From Epiperipatus broadwayi (taxonomy: Eukaryota; Onychophora; Udeonychophora; Euonychophora; Peripatidae), in the NCBI GenBank assembly GCA_028023455.1, contig JAQFVV010006246.1, positions 27,501 through 91,500 of the forward strand: a stretch of 64,000 nt of DNA, read 5' to 3'. Both the position numbers and the translations under genes were made by a program. Every line of letters begins with the position of its first letter. Position 1 is the first letter of the stretch. Positions 53,396 to 64,000 of the stretch are shown here, piece by piece. The notes under the pieces are model-generated. The model did not search any database and had not been told where the DNA came from. It was given only the letters and a program-made list of their open reading frames with translations.

Positions 53396-53399
53396 TTTG

Positions 53400-53640
53400 G
53401 ATTGCCATATGATTAAGGAATTAAATAGTTTAGATGGCTTAAAATGGATCAAAACAAATAAAAAGTTAATGTGCATTCAGTTTCTTGATCTTAAAATAAT
53501 TAAAAATAGATGTAAATTAAATTACTGTGTGATGATTAAACCAATAGCAAAAAGTGGTTACATTCCATATAAATCAAAAGTACCAATGTTGCATAAAACA
53601 GTAGGTTTGAAATCCTTTTTATTTAAGATAACATCTTATA
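53400..53640 (+). pseudogene. Penelope-like RT relic, inverted partner of the preceding copy
   Basis: The frame 53397-53717 repeats the same RT segment on the opposite strand: SLDGLKWIKTNKKLMCIQFL, DLKIIKNRCKLNYC, KSKVPMLHKTVGLKSFLF. Nucleotide similarity with the minus-strand copy runs from about 53412 to 53630 (against 53390-53159). The two copies start within about 20 bp of each other, head to head. The homology stops at 53630; the rest of the frame is unrelated. Confidence 0.8.
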
Positions 53641-53719
53641 ATGGAATTCTTTTTTATATCTTCTTCAAATATCTTAAGGAGCAAATATTTATCACTAATC
53701 AATTTTTATTGTCATGATC

Positions 53720-56700
53720 TGATCAACTTTACTCTTGTAAAGTGCAAATTACAATGAACAATATTAGGTTTCTTATGCTACAATATCAACTTTTGCATTA
53801 ATAAAATGAATTAACAGTAATTAATGAAATAATAAGTAATGATCTCAAGGTTCTTATTTATTAATTCTGAAAATAAACCATCATGTTGAATGACATCATA
53901 GCAGACTATAAGAGATATACACTTCTCTTATAAGCTAATGTTATCCTAATATATTATAATAATAACAACAATTACTCAAAGAAAAGTTTAATCTAATTAA
54001 TCATTGTATAGAAAAATATAAATTTGGAAAGATCCAAGTCCTTTATCCAGTATGGCACTCAAGTAAATAGATAGAAAGGGTACATTTTATATCTTTCTAC
54101 TACTCATCAACAACAATCAAACAATCAAGTTCTAAATAATGCATTCTTTGTTTGCAAGCTAAATAAAATAATATGCAATCTGAAAATGAATTAAAGAATT
54201 CAAAATAATATCAAATAAATAACCAATTTTTTTAACTGCAATTCCAATCTTTGCAACTGTAACTCTCACAAATTATGCATATTAAAATCGGGAATTTGGA
54301 TCTGTATAAAAATTGATTATCTGATTTATCAAGATTTCTGTAATATAAGTAAGAATTCAGGACATAAGATATCATATATAGAAAATAAAGACTAAATTTA
54401 AATAATAATAAATATATGTATTAAAATTAATACTGAATTTACAAGTGACCAAATTTATTTACAAATTTATTATAAAAAATCATTTGCTGAACATAGGTGC
54501 TGTTACTTTAGACAGGATGCCAAAATAAATAATAAAACAATCTCCTATACATTAGCAAATTATCTATTATAGCAATAAGCATTTGGGGTGAACTATAAAT
54601 GATATGCTGATTTGAGATAAACAGTTCCAATATTTGACTAATCTATTTTTAACCAATTTAAGGCTAAATTATCCCATTAAACAATCACTTAATAAAATAG
54701 CTTAAACTATAATTGAAGCAATACTATCTTTGAGATACTCTTTTTTGTCTGGTAATAACTTATAACCTTTTTATTGACAATGTTTAAGGCACATTAAAGA
54801 TTTTAAACAAATTTTAATCTGAACTGACATATAGCTAAATTTAAATTAGCAAAGTTATATATTATAATGACAATTATTATATAAAATACAAATGAGACAA
54901 TTCCTGTCTAACATTATTTGCTTAATAATAATAAAAATGGAAATACTCATCAGAAATCAAGCAGACAACATCTTATATATTTTTGTCTATGTCCACATAA
55001 TAAAATATTTAATCTTAAATGTCTTACCAACCCATTGGCAAACTACTTCTGGGTGGTAATAAAGATAATACTGCATATGTATATCTCTTATTATGCTATG
55101 CACCAAACAAGCATTAAAATTACTAATATGTTTTGTCTTATTTGTTAACTGCTTGAAAAGCACAGCAGCACAATACACATACTGTTTCGCTTAAAAAAAA
55201 CACTACAGATAGTAAAGTGCCCCCTGAAGCAAGTAAACACTTCAAAATTTACCTTATTATTGCCATATCAATCTTAAAACATGAATAACTTCACCTTCTT
55301 TTGTGGAACATAACTAACATCATCATGAGGGATAAGTCAAGAAAGAAAGCCTCCCCAGAGCTACACTACATGACTGGAAAAATAACATGGTAGATTCCAA
55401 TACCTTTATCTTAGGTAAAATACATGTGGACAAGTTCTCAACACATAGGAAAAATGGAATACGTACCACAAAAACAATCCTCTCTAGGGACCAAACTATA
55501 TTAACTAAACATGAAAATAATCCTAGAATGTAAAATATCATTTTCTCATAAAAACAAATGCTAAACAATGGGGAGAGCTGCTTTATCTCTTAAAGCACAA
55601 AGTAAAACAATATTTAATAAAACCTATGATTTCCAGACTTACTAAATGGAAATAAGCATAAATCTTAGACTAAGCAATAACAAGATAACAAAAATTATCA
55701 TTCAAATGCTGGAGAAATTAATATTCACTCTAGAAAAAAATGTGTATATTAAACAATGTATGAAATCAACAAGTTACTAAAAGTCAAACAATTGTAAAAA
55801 TATTTTAAAATAGCATAATAAAACTTTTGCAACTAATAATTAATACACACACTCAATACAATAACATAAAATTTTCTAAAATTAAAATGGACATAATAGC
55901 ATAGACAAATATTACTAAATATAAAACTAATAAATGTTTTGTTATATGAAAAACTTAATAATGAAATTATTGTACAATATTAATTGTAAAACTATTGTGA
56001 GTTTCTGATAAACATACACTGGCTGCATGTCCATAAATAAATAAAGTATTATCTCTACCTGGGCAAAGTATATCATAAAATTGACCTTAAGCCAACAAAT
56101 AAAAAAATATACAAATTCACTTTCCATGTTATAAGAATAACTGTATAATTATGTTATAAATTATAAAAAACACCTTGGCATGGTAGTAACATAATATAAG
56201 ATAGTAGAAAAAAAACAAAACATTTTTTTTTAAATTACCTAGTTCTTCATTAGAATTTCTTCCATGGTGAGCAATTTGTCATAGGCAGACAATGTTTTTT
56301 TAAGTAAATTATCTAAAGAATGTAGCATCCATACTTTTATATTTTTTTATAAGAAAATAATAGCAAGAATGACCTTCTAGAACCAATAATAATATAACAG
56401 GAACACTTAACAACTAGTTCTTTTTTAGCGAAGATTTGGATCCATTTTTACCAGTTCATATTAAAAATATCAGCTAGCTTGTTTTCAATATTTCCTTTTA
56501 ATAACAAATATTATTAAGAAAATTTTCACTTAATTCTGTCTATGGTTGTACTGGGGAAAAAATAACTTTTTTTTTCTTTTTAAAACACATTTTAAATATT
56601 CTTCTTAATTTGCATTTTTTTTTTAATTCACTCAGATACACAATCCCAGCAATTTTTTTTTTTTTAAAAATTACTATCAACTTTTAAAAGTCCACAATTT

Positions 56701-57320
56701 AAAATAGTGCATTTAAATAATGTATAATATTCTTAGACATTAAAGCTTTATCTAGTAAACTTCAGTAAATTTCACATTGGTTTATTTATTCAAATTCTAT
56801 TTTAAAGGTTCTCTGGCAAAACATTAATAAAATATGTACCTAACAAAGTTTCTTTTCTTTTATCAACTTAGGCAAGTTGTTGTTTAAAAGTCTTTAATAT
56901 TTTAAATAATTTACTTAAATAATCATGAATTGAGCATTTTGACATCAGATATTATTAATATCTGTTGAAGCAAAAAAATTTATCTCTAAAATCAATTTCT
57001 TTAAAAAGTTTTTTCACAATTAATTTGAATCTCTTTTTACTAAAGGTGAAATGAAATAAGCAAAATCAAATTAATACAAAGTTAAATATAGTCCTGGAAA
57101 ATAATATAAAAATTTCACCTGGTTTCTTTTAAAATTCCATTTTAAGCATAGTTGAATAAATTGAATGATTACAAAATAACTATTCTTCCACAACATTTTG
57201 TTAATTATTTAAATAATTCCAATCAGGTTAGACATAAAAACAAAAATACCTTATTATTTTTCTACCTAGCCTGACAATATTAGTTAAAGAATAGTAAAGT
57301 TTTAGAAAACTAATGCTTTA
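53720..57320. other. AT-rich DNA without a recognised gene
   Basis: Nothing recognised. Frames at 54918-55178 and 55323-55568 have no domain motif. Confidence 0.5.
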
Positions 57321-57351
57321 GATGATGATGATGATAATAATAATAATAATA

Positions 57352-57411
<60 letters not shown>
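57321..57411. repeat. Trinucleotide array (GAT)n-(AAT)n-(ATT)n
   Basis: Four to five GAT units, about six AAT units and about twenty ATT units follow one another. The AAT-to-ATT switch makes a palindromic centre at about 57351. The GAT start could be a remnant of an RTE-type tail, but no RTE codons stand beside it. Confidence 0.95.
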
Positions 57412-57413
<2 letters not shown>

Positions 57414-58261
57414 GATAAAAGAAATTATTACTGTTCTACATGAGGTCAAAAGCAGAAGAGAGTATTGCAGCACACACATGTACATTGACAATTCTTCTCT
57501 TTTTATATTCCCATTTTTCCAGGCATCTCCATGGACACACCTTTCAAAATTGTGGTATCTCCCAAAAAAATTCAAACTACTCCATGAAACTAATTAATAA
57601 AATTATATAATTTTGCTCTACTGTCAATGTTCATTTGATAATTTAAATTTTCTAAAAGTTGAACAAAGGTTGAACTTGACTTTTATTAATTAATATAATT
57701 AATAAAAAAAATAAAACAAATAATAAATAACATTATATTTAAATAATCACTTTTTTTGTTTTTATCAGAAACTCTATTTATTTATTTTAACCCTTTTATG
57801 ACTGAATTAACTATTCATTTATTTCTGAATATTTAGTGACTAAAAATTAAATCTATTTGCGACAAAAAGTATTTTAAATCTACTCACATACATGCCAATT
57901 CCCACCCCATGTATACAGGAAATTGCTTTATATCTTCTAAAATTAATCCATTTTAATAATTAATTCACATATTTTTAAACAATTCAATATTGCCTAAGCA
58001 AACTAATCAACTTTATTCAGATACTTTTTTTTTATTAAACTCTATCAAATAAAATAATTTAACACAAATAAGCTCATGCATTATCCTATACATTTATAAA
58101 CATGAAAATTAACTTTATCCAGTCCTATATTATTTATAATTCTATTTACCTTTCCCTCTTTATAAAAGTATACATAAATTAAACAGTAACTTTTAACTTG
58201 GAAGCATAGATCTTTATAATAACCTTTAATTCAATGTATATTATATATGTTGTGCTTACAA
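57412..58261. other. AT-rich DNA without a recognised gene
   Basis: A less AT-rich patch next to the array (57440-57590) opens frames on both strands but shows no known motif. The rest is AT-rich filler. Confidence 0.45.
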
Positions 58262-58647
58262 TTATCCACTTAGGAGCACTTTTGATTATCCCAGTAATCT
58301 TTATCAACTAAAGCTTTGAAAAGCTAACTTTCTCACAATTCCATGACTTTAATGTTTGCTGCTTGGCTGTTAATTAAATCATGTTTATATTAGTATATTA
58401 GCATAGCTTCCTTTATTTTTCTTTTATTGTTATTTTTTTCAATTTGCAATATTTTGACATTATTAAAATTGAAGTAAAAACCATAAATACGTGATTTACT
58501 ATGGTCATAAAAAACAGATGCTGAAATATTATTATCTACTATGCAATTTTGTTCCAATTTCTGAACTTGTTTTAATAATAACAACTGTTCTTTCATTCTT
58601 TTTTTCAATGTACAGCTAGATTCACCTATATATCCACTGCCGAGGTG
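58262..58647 (-). pseudogene. Penelope-like GIY-YIG endonuclease relic (left arm of a palindrome)
   Basis: The frame 58701-58390 reads GSGYIGESSCTLKKRMKEQL, then LLLKQVQKLEQNC, ISASVFYDHSKSRIYGFYF, ILQIEKNNNKRKIKEAMLIY. The YIG, the Arg of KKRMKE and the Glu of KEAMLIY are the nuclease landmarks. After an unbroken frame of about 80 codons the tail KYKHDLINRQAANVKITELW is visible downstream. It matches the 52.5-52.9 kb relic in the same order. The arm is the inverse of 58741-59124. Confidence 0.8.
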
Positions 58648-59124
58648 TGTAAAATGCAATATCAAACAAATTAATAAATAACTCCAAAGATAAAATCTCA
58701 TTTATAAATAAAAATTATGTCATTTATAAATGGATATGTAGGTGTGGCAGTGGATAAATAGGTAAATCTAGATATATATTGGAAAAAAGAACTAAAGAAC
58801 ACTTGCTATTATTAAAATGAGTTCAGAAATCAGAACAAAATTGCATAGTAGATAATATGTCAGCATCTGTTTTTTTTACAACCATAATAAATCATGTATT
58901 TATGGTTTTGACTTCAATTTTAACAGTGTAAAAATATTGCAAATTGAAAAAAATAATAATAAAAGAAAAATAAAGGAAGCTATGCTAATATACAAATATA
59001 AACATGACTTGATTAACAGGCAAGCAGCAAATGTTAAGATCACGGAATTGTGGGAAAGTTAGTATTTCAAAGCTTTAGTTGACACAGATTACTGGGATAA
59101 TCGAAAGCGCTCCTAAGTGGATAA
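58648..59124 (+). pseudogene. Penelope-like GIY-YIG endonuclease relic (right arm of a palindrome)
   Basis: The inverse of the preceding arm, with several stops: IGKSRYILEKRTKEHLLLLK is legible near 58757-58820, and KRKIKEAMLIYKYKHDLINR near 58960-59020. 58648-58740 has no counterpart in the left arm but continues the element sequence seen at 52810-52910, so this copy is truncated about 90 bp further upstream than its partner. The outer ends (TTATCCACTTAGGAGC and its inverse) coincide at 58262 and 59124. Confidence 0.8.
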
Positions 59125-59211
59125 AATATTTTTTAATTATTAAGTTACTGTATTTACAAATATTCAGTTATATAATTACATATATTGCTTTAAAAATACA
59201 GACATCGAATC

Positions 59212-59215
<4 letters not shown>

Positions 59216-59251
<36 letters not shown>
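59216..59251. repeat. (TA)n array
   Basis: About 36 bp of pure AT dinucleotide repeat. Confidence 0.95.
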
Positions 59252-59253
<2 letters not shown>

Positions 59254-59672
59254 ATCATTATATGATTTAATAATCAGAGAAAGGCTAGTAAGGTTATATT
59301 ATTACAGCAAAAAGCCAAAAGATAAGAAAGTTGAAATATTAATGATCACATATTAAATATATAAAAACTAAAATAAATAAATGTGTAAGGGTAATTAGAA
59401 TTTATTACTAATTTTGTAATTCAAATCATGAAACATGGATAATGTAAAATTAAAATTATAACATTAAGTGATATACACAGTAAAAGAAAAGGTTTTCTAC
59501 TTGATTTTTTTTTTAAATTTTAAATTATTTGAATAATTTTAAGGATTTAAACTCAATTTTCTGTTATATCAAAATTAATGTAATTAAAATGTCTTAAAGG
59601 AATATTTGTTAAAACTTATATGTATTGAGAATATGAAATAAAATAACAAACAAACAAATAAAAATTGTATGT

Positions 59673-59676
59673 ATTT

Positions 59677-59730
<54 letters not shown>

Positions 59731-59777
59731 AAATATTATTTATGATATATATATATATATATATATATCATAAATAA
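59673..59777. repeat. Two adjacent (TA)n palindromes
   Basis: ATTTTAGTGC-(AT)n-GCACTAAAAT (59673-59734) is followed at once by TTATTTATGA-(TA)n-TCATAAATAA (59738-59777). Each is a perfect inverted repeat with non-TA arms of about 10 bp. Confidence 0.9.
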
Positions 59778-60434
59778 GTATAGCCCTTCTAACTCCAAGA
59801 AAAAAGAGGGGAGACAGAATAAAAAAACCGGTCTTGAAATGAATTTTGCAATGACTACATATACCAATTAATAAACTGCAATATAGAAAAAGCTAGTCCA
59901 TTTTTCTGTTTGATATTTTGCAATGCTGTCATTTAATTTCATCACCAGAAAACTTTCTTTTTGAACTACTTCAATAACAAATATGTCTAATTGTTGCTCT
60001 CAAGTGTATTCTATTCTTTACCTTATCTTCCCAATGAAACCAATCAACATTGCATCTTTTTATAATGTCTTTCAGATAATCTTCATAATATCTACAGAGT
60101 CTATTTCTCCCAAGGCAACCATGATCAAGTTCATCTTAAAGTTCTTTTGTAGGAATTTTTACATTGTTCATTTATTTTATACATCCAATCCAATAAAAAA
60201 AATGTTTATACAATAGTGGATCATAAAGTATCACAAAGAGAATAACATATTGATCAGATATATGATTGTTCCAGTGTGCTTTTAGAATTTTATGGATTGT
60301 CCTAAATTGGAACTTTTCTAATACCATTATATTATGTTAATAGGATGTCCAAAGTCTTTTATCATATAATCAATTACAGTAAAAATCACTCTAACACAGC
60401 TAACATAGTTGTGGATTTTATTGTGATAAAACAT
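59778..60434. other. AT-rich DNA without a recognised gene
   Basis: Nothing recognised. The 77-codon frame at 59983-60216 has no known motif. Confidence 0.5.
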
Positions 60435-60927
60435 CCTACTTTTTTTTCTCAGTGATGAAAGTTTATTCATCAAAAAACAGATACAAATACAGTTAAAAAT
60501 AAAGATTTACAAAGAAGTGATTACATGGTAAAATGAAATTCAGGAGCAACATGGTGAAAGGGGAAGGATACATAAAAAGGAAAAGGGATATGGAAATGCT
60601 GGGTAGTCCCAGCCAAGAACCATCTTTGGTTGCAAATCCGAGATGCACATCCTCATTGAACAAGTGACTACCTGGATCAGAAGAATTTATATGGATGAGT
60701 CCATTACAGAGGCTGAGTGGATGGGAGTTGGAGGATTGCTCAGGTGTCTGTGAAGAGCCGAGGTGGGGCTAGTTTGGTATCTCTGGTTTTAAGAGAGTGA
60801 GTTAGGTCCAATGGTTTTTGATTTGCTGAGTATACTCTCTGGTCAAAAATAATAGCACATCGGATCAGCCAAAGTGCATAGATGAGGACAACTGATACTC
60901 TGATAGTTGTAAAGACCCCTACTTTTT
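60435..60927 (-). mobile_element. 5'-truncated retrocopy with poly(A) signal, A-tail and flanking repeat
   Basis: Read on the minus strand, the insert begins at about 60917, runs 470 bp and ends with AATAAA (60461-60456), CTTTCATCACTGAG and A8 (60447-60440). CCTACTTTTT occurs at both edges (60435-60444 and 60918-60927), a candidate 10-bp target duplication that overlaps the tail. The first 57 codons stay open: VSVVLIYALWLIRCAIIFDQ, then RVYSANQKPLDL and TKLAPPRLFTDT, then stop. VVLIYALWLIRC..F resembles the ALY..W..R....F segment at the C-terminus of LINE proteins with a Cys/His motif, so I favour a LINE 3' end. A processed host transcript is possible. Confidence 0.6.
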
Positions 60928-61254
60928 AATTTTTAAAAGCAGTAACAGCATATTGGTGTCTATGTTGTATTTCAATATTTGACTTCACCTTTCTGCTTGT
61001 AAAACAATCAAAGTATTTAAATTCATTTACATGTTGATAATCAACATTATTGGCTAAAGCATTTAAATTTTTTAAATATTAATGATTGAATCAATCTGTA
61101 TATGTTGAATTCAAAGCATTAAATACATTCAATAAAACCTCTTTTGAAATGGTAAAATAGCATAATCATCAACTTAATGTAAAACCAGAATCCAAAAAGA
61201 TTAAATTCTTGTTTTTGAATGAGTATTCATGACTATTTTAGAAATTATTTGTGT
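60928..61254. other. AT-rich DNA without a recognised gene
   Basis: Nothing recognised. The N-terminal endonuclease codons of the next LINE are not found here. Confidence 0.5.
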
Positions 61255-61256
61255 AA

Positions 61257-62819
61257 TTGAACATTATTAAAATTAATGTATACCAAATGCAGATAATTCA
61301 GGTTTATGCCCCAACAAGTTCTCATAGTGATGAAGTAGTAGAATATTTTTATATGGATGTACAAAAGGCTTTTGATCAGAGTAAACAACATTTTAAAATT
61401 GTTATGGGAGACTTTAATGCTAGAATTGGTAGACAAATGAAAGATGAAATTGCTGTAGGTGATTTTGGTTATGGTAATAGAAATGAGAGAGGACATAGAC
61501 TTATGGAGTTTGCAGAAAAAGAAAAACTTTATATTATGAATTCATTTTTTGAGAAAAATGTTAAAAGGAAATGGACATGGAAGCATCCAAATGAAGGTAC
61601 AGCAGAATTGGATTGTATTTTGACTAACAGGAAATACATATTTCAAGATTGTAATGTTCTTAATAAATTTATCACAGGAAGTGATCATCGATTAGTAAGG
61701 TGTAAGTTGCGTGTTAATGTAAAACTAGAAAGACAAAAATTATTAAGAAAAACAATATTTACAGTTGATATTCCTAATCTTCAGAAACATTCTAATGAAT
61801 TTAAATTAGAACTTACAAATAGGTTTCAAGTGTTAGGACATTTTGAACATGATACAGATTTGAATGAAATTAATATGAAAATAACTGATACACTTTTAAA
61901 AACTGCAACAAACATAGCTGGTAGAAAAAAGCAGCAATTGACTAATAAAATTTCTACTGAGACTAGAGAATTTATGAAGAAAAGAAGGAATATGAAGATA
62001 TACAAAAATGATGTATTAAAAAGAATTGAATATTTCAAATTTTGTAAAATGGTACGGAAAAGAGTTGAAAATGATATAAGAAAGTATAACTGTGAAATAG
62101 CAAGGAAAGCTGTAGAAGAAAATAAAAGTCTCAAAAATGTTAAACAACATTTTGGTATTGGTAGGAAATTTATATCTGCAATAGGAAAAAAAGATGGAAT
62201 TATTACTAAAAAGAGAGATGACATCATGAAATTGGTAGAAGATTTTTATCAAGAATTATATAGTAATAAAGAACAAGTACCTCCTATATCTATTACATCT
62301 TCCGAATTGCCCAGAATTTTAAATGAAGAAGTGAGATATGCAATTAAGTGTATGAAGAAAGGAAAGGCTCCAGGAAATGATGGAATTATAATTGATATAT
62401 TAAAAGAAGCAGGTGAAGAACTAGAAACAATTTTAGCAAAGTTATATACCAAATGTCTAAATGATAAAGATGTACCAGAAGATTGGAAGAATGCAGTAAT
62501 AATATTAATATTTAAAAAAGGTGATAAAGAAGATATTAGAAATTACAGACCTATCAGCCTTTTATCAGTTTTATATAAAATTGTTACCAAGATAATTACA
62601 ACTCGTCTACAGAGAACTTTGGATTTCCACCAACCAAGAGAACAAGCTGGATTTAAAAGTGGTTTTAGGACAATAGATCATATCCAGGTATTGAGAGAAG
62701 TCATAGAAAGGACAAACGAATATGAGTTGTCATTATGTTTTGGATTTGTAGATTATGAAAAGGCATTCGATTCTATACACATTTCTTCAGTATTAAAGCA
62801 TTGGATCATCAAGGTATAG
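61257..62819 (+). pseudogene. RTE LINE: endonuclease C-half and RT N-half
   Basis: No ATG begins the frame; the first residues continue an interrupted domain. Endonuclease landmarks: IIQVYAPTSSHSDEVVEYFY, VMGDFNARIG (catalytic Asp and Asn), RKWTWKHPNEGTAELDCILT, TGSDHRLVRCK (SDH catalytic triplet). The N-terminal strands with the first Asn and Glu are missing. A basic linker follows, then APGNDGIIIDILKEAG, WKNAVIILIFKKGDK and NYRPISLLSVLYKI (RT fingers), EQAGFKSGFRTIDHIQVLRE (motif 2), and FGFVDYEKAFDS (motif A, catalytic Asp intact). The frame ends at 62819 after VLKHWIIKV because one base was lost just before; the protein continues in the overlapping frame. Confidence 0.93.
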
Positions 62820-63757
62820 ATCCAGGATATTGTCATATTTTAAAGAATATTTATAAAAATGCACCAGCAACAATTAGATTACATAATGATATTGGAAAAA
62901 TCAACATTGAGAAAGGTGTAAGACAAGGTGACTCCATATCTCCAAAACTCTTTACAGCAGTGCTGCAAGAAGTATTTTGTGGATTAAAATGGGAAACTAA
63001 AGGAGTGAAAGTAAATGGAGAGTATTTAAGTCATTTAGATTTCGCAGATGGTGTAGTTGTTTTTTCAAATAATGCTTCAGAGCTGCAGGAAATGTTGCAG
63101 GAGTTAGCAGATGAAAGTAGAAAAGTAGGACTAAAGGTAAATGTTAAAAAGACTAAAGTAAAGTTTAATCTATTTGCTCAAAATATGAAAATAAAGATTG
63201 ATTATGAAGAATTAGAAGAAGTTAACAGTTACATATACCTTGGTCAGATTATTAATACAGATGAAAACATAATGGAGGAAATTAATCATAGAATTAAACT
63301 TGGTTGGAGTGCTTTTGGTAGAAATAACTTGATACTAAAAAGAAATATGCCTATGTGTTTGAAAAGGATGGTTTTTAACAAATATGTTTTACCAGTTCTT
63401 ACTTATGGATCTGAGACTTGGACACTTAATAGAAGAGCAATTCAGAGACTTCAGACCACTCAAAGGAGTATGGAGAGATGTATGTTGGGAGTAACAAGAA
63501 GAGATCGAAAATGCAATGTATGGGTAAGACAACAAACAGGTGTTACTGACCTTATTAAAAAAATTAAAAGATTGAAATGGAGTTGGGCTGGACATATTGC
63601 TAGAAGAGATGATAATAGATGGACAATTGAAATTTTAAACTGGATTCCAAGAGATTGTAAAAGACCCAGAAAGAGACCCCATGTGAGATGGATGGATGAA
63701 ATAAGACAATGTGCAGGGGTGTTGTGGAGAAGAGAAGCTAAAGATCGGAGAAGATGA
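62801..63757 (+). pseudogene. RTE LINE: RT C-half and C-terminal domain
   Basis: The frame continues without a gap in the protein: DHQGIDPGYCHILKNIYKNA, GVRQGDSISPKLFTAVLQEV (motif B), HLDFADGVVVF (motif C, where FADD is normal), GLKVNVKKTKVKF (motif D), NSYIYLGQIIN (motif E). Then come VLPVLTYGSETWTLNRR, W.WAGHIARRDDNRWTIEIL, and PRKRPHVRWMDEIRQ, the usual RTE C-terminal signature. The change FADD to FADG replaces a metal-binding Asp and should kill polymerisation. The stop at 63755-63757 (TGA) stands about 18 codons before the family's natural end (LGETFILQWIDNG, stop at about 63805); the shorter copy at 21 kb has TGG at that place. Confidence 0.93.
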
Positions 63758-63828
63758 ATTAAACTTGGAGAGACCTTCATCCTGCAGTGGATTGATAATG
63801 GTTGATGATGATGATGATGATGATTAAA

Positions 63829-64000
63829 AACTGGAAATTGTGAAATGGATTTTTTTAGTTAATAAATTATGAAAAAACAATTTAAAAGATTTAATTTTTA
63901 TTTTTTATATATGAAAATGCTTTAAAATATAGAAAAGAATATAATTTTGATCAAATGGGGGAGATGCATTCATTTCATTAATTAAATAAATGATTAACCA
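63829..64000. other. AT-rich DNA without a recognised gene
   Basis: Flank of the RTE insertion; nothing recognised. Confidence 0.5.

Larger units (their letters stand above)
61255..63828 (+). mobile_element. 5'-truncated RTE-type LINE
   Basis: A 2.6 kb non-LTR retrotransposon copy on the plus strand: second half of an APE-type endonuclease, complete RT, C-terminal region, short 3' UTR and a (TGA)n tail (63799-63825) typical of RTE elements. Truncation falls inside the endonuclease. The copy carries one frame change (about 62795-62815), a changed catalytic box and a stop at 63755-63757, so it is dead, yet more than 800 codons are otherwise open and it looks fairly young. A second copy of the same family lies at 20905-21147. 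I see no certain target duplication. Confidence 0.93.

Noticed and set aside
54918-55568. Small protein genes in the frames at 54918-55178 and 55323-55568
   Set aside because: No domain motif, no composition shift and no supporting context.

Overview
The window is very AT-rich, repeat-dense eukaryotic DNA. It carries Penelope-like elements with GIY-YIG nucleases, several non-LTR retrotransposon families, tRNA-derived SINEs, a hAT-type MITE, long (ATT)n and (TA)n arrays and degenerate tandem repeats. This combination points to an invertebrate animal nuclear genome, but I cannot name the species. I see no convincing host protein-coding gene, no rRNA and no intact host tRNA gene. Every open frame with a recognisable domain belongs to a transposable element, and most of the others are shadows of microsatellites or chance AT-rich frames.

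Layout. 0-5 kb: a divergent SINE copy, then a 1.7 kb element with inverted ends (2671-4391) that contains a foldback structure (3075-3402). 5-14 kb: mostly featureless AT-rich DNA, with a short tRNA-derived SINE flanked by a 13-bp target-site duplication (6027-6163). 14.8-16.1 kb: two long trinucleotide arrays around the 3' end of a Jockey/CR1-like LINE. 19.4-22.2 kb: a tRNA-like SINE, a (TA)n palindrome, two degenerate tandem repeats and a 3' fragment of an RTE LINE. 24.7-29 kb: a small head-to-head pair of RT relics, then an almost complete but frameshifted Penelope-like element (minus strand) between 0.5-0.7 kb direct repeats (pseudo-LTRs). 30.1-31.9 kb: a decayed non-LTR retrotransposon with an RT and a Cys/His motif. 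35-39 kb: two more SINE copies and a LINE scrap. 44.7-45.2 kb: a hAT MITE with an 8-bp duplication. 51.2-53.7 kb and 58.2-59.2 kb: relics of a second Penelope-like family, twice arranged head to head as large inverted repeats. 60.4-60.9 kb: a 5'-truncated retrocopy with polyadenylation signal, A-tail and flanking repeat. 61.2-63.8 kb: a 2.6 kb 5'-truncated RTE LINE with part of its endonuclease and the whole RT, but with a mutated catalytic FADD box.

There is no operon-like cooperation between genes; the unit of function here is the individual mobile element. The most interesting theme is the repeated head-to-head (foldback) arrangement of Penelope-like or related sequences: three cases with protein-level or direct homology support and one inferred. 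The pseudo-LTR and other tail regions also hold small hairpins shaped like degenerate hammerhead ribozymes. All assignments were made by reading motifs; none was checked by database search.
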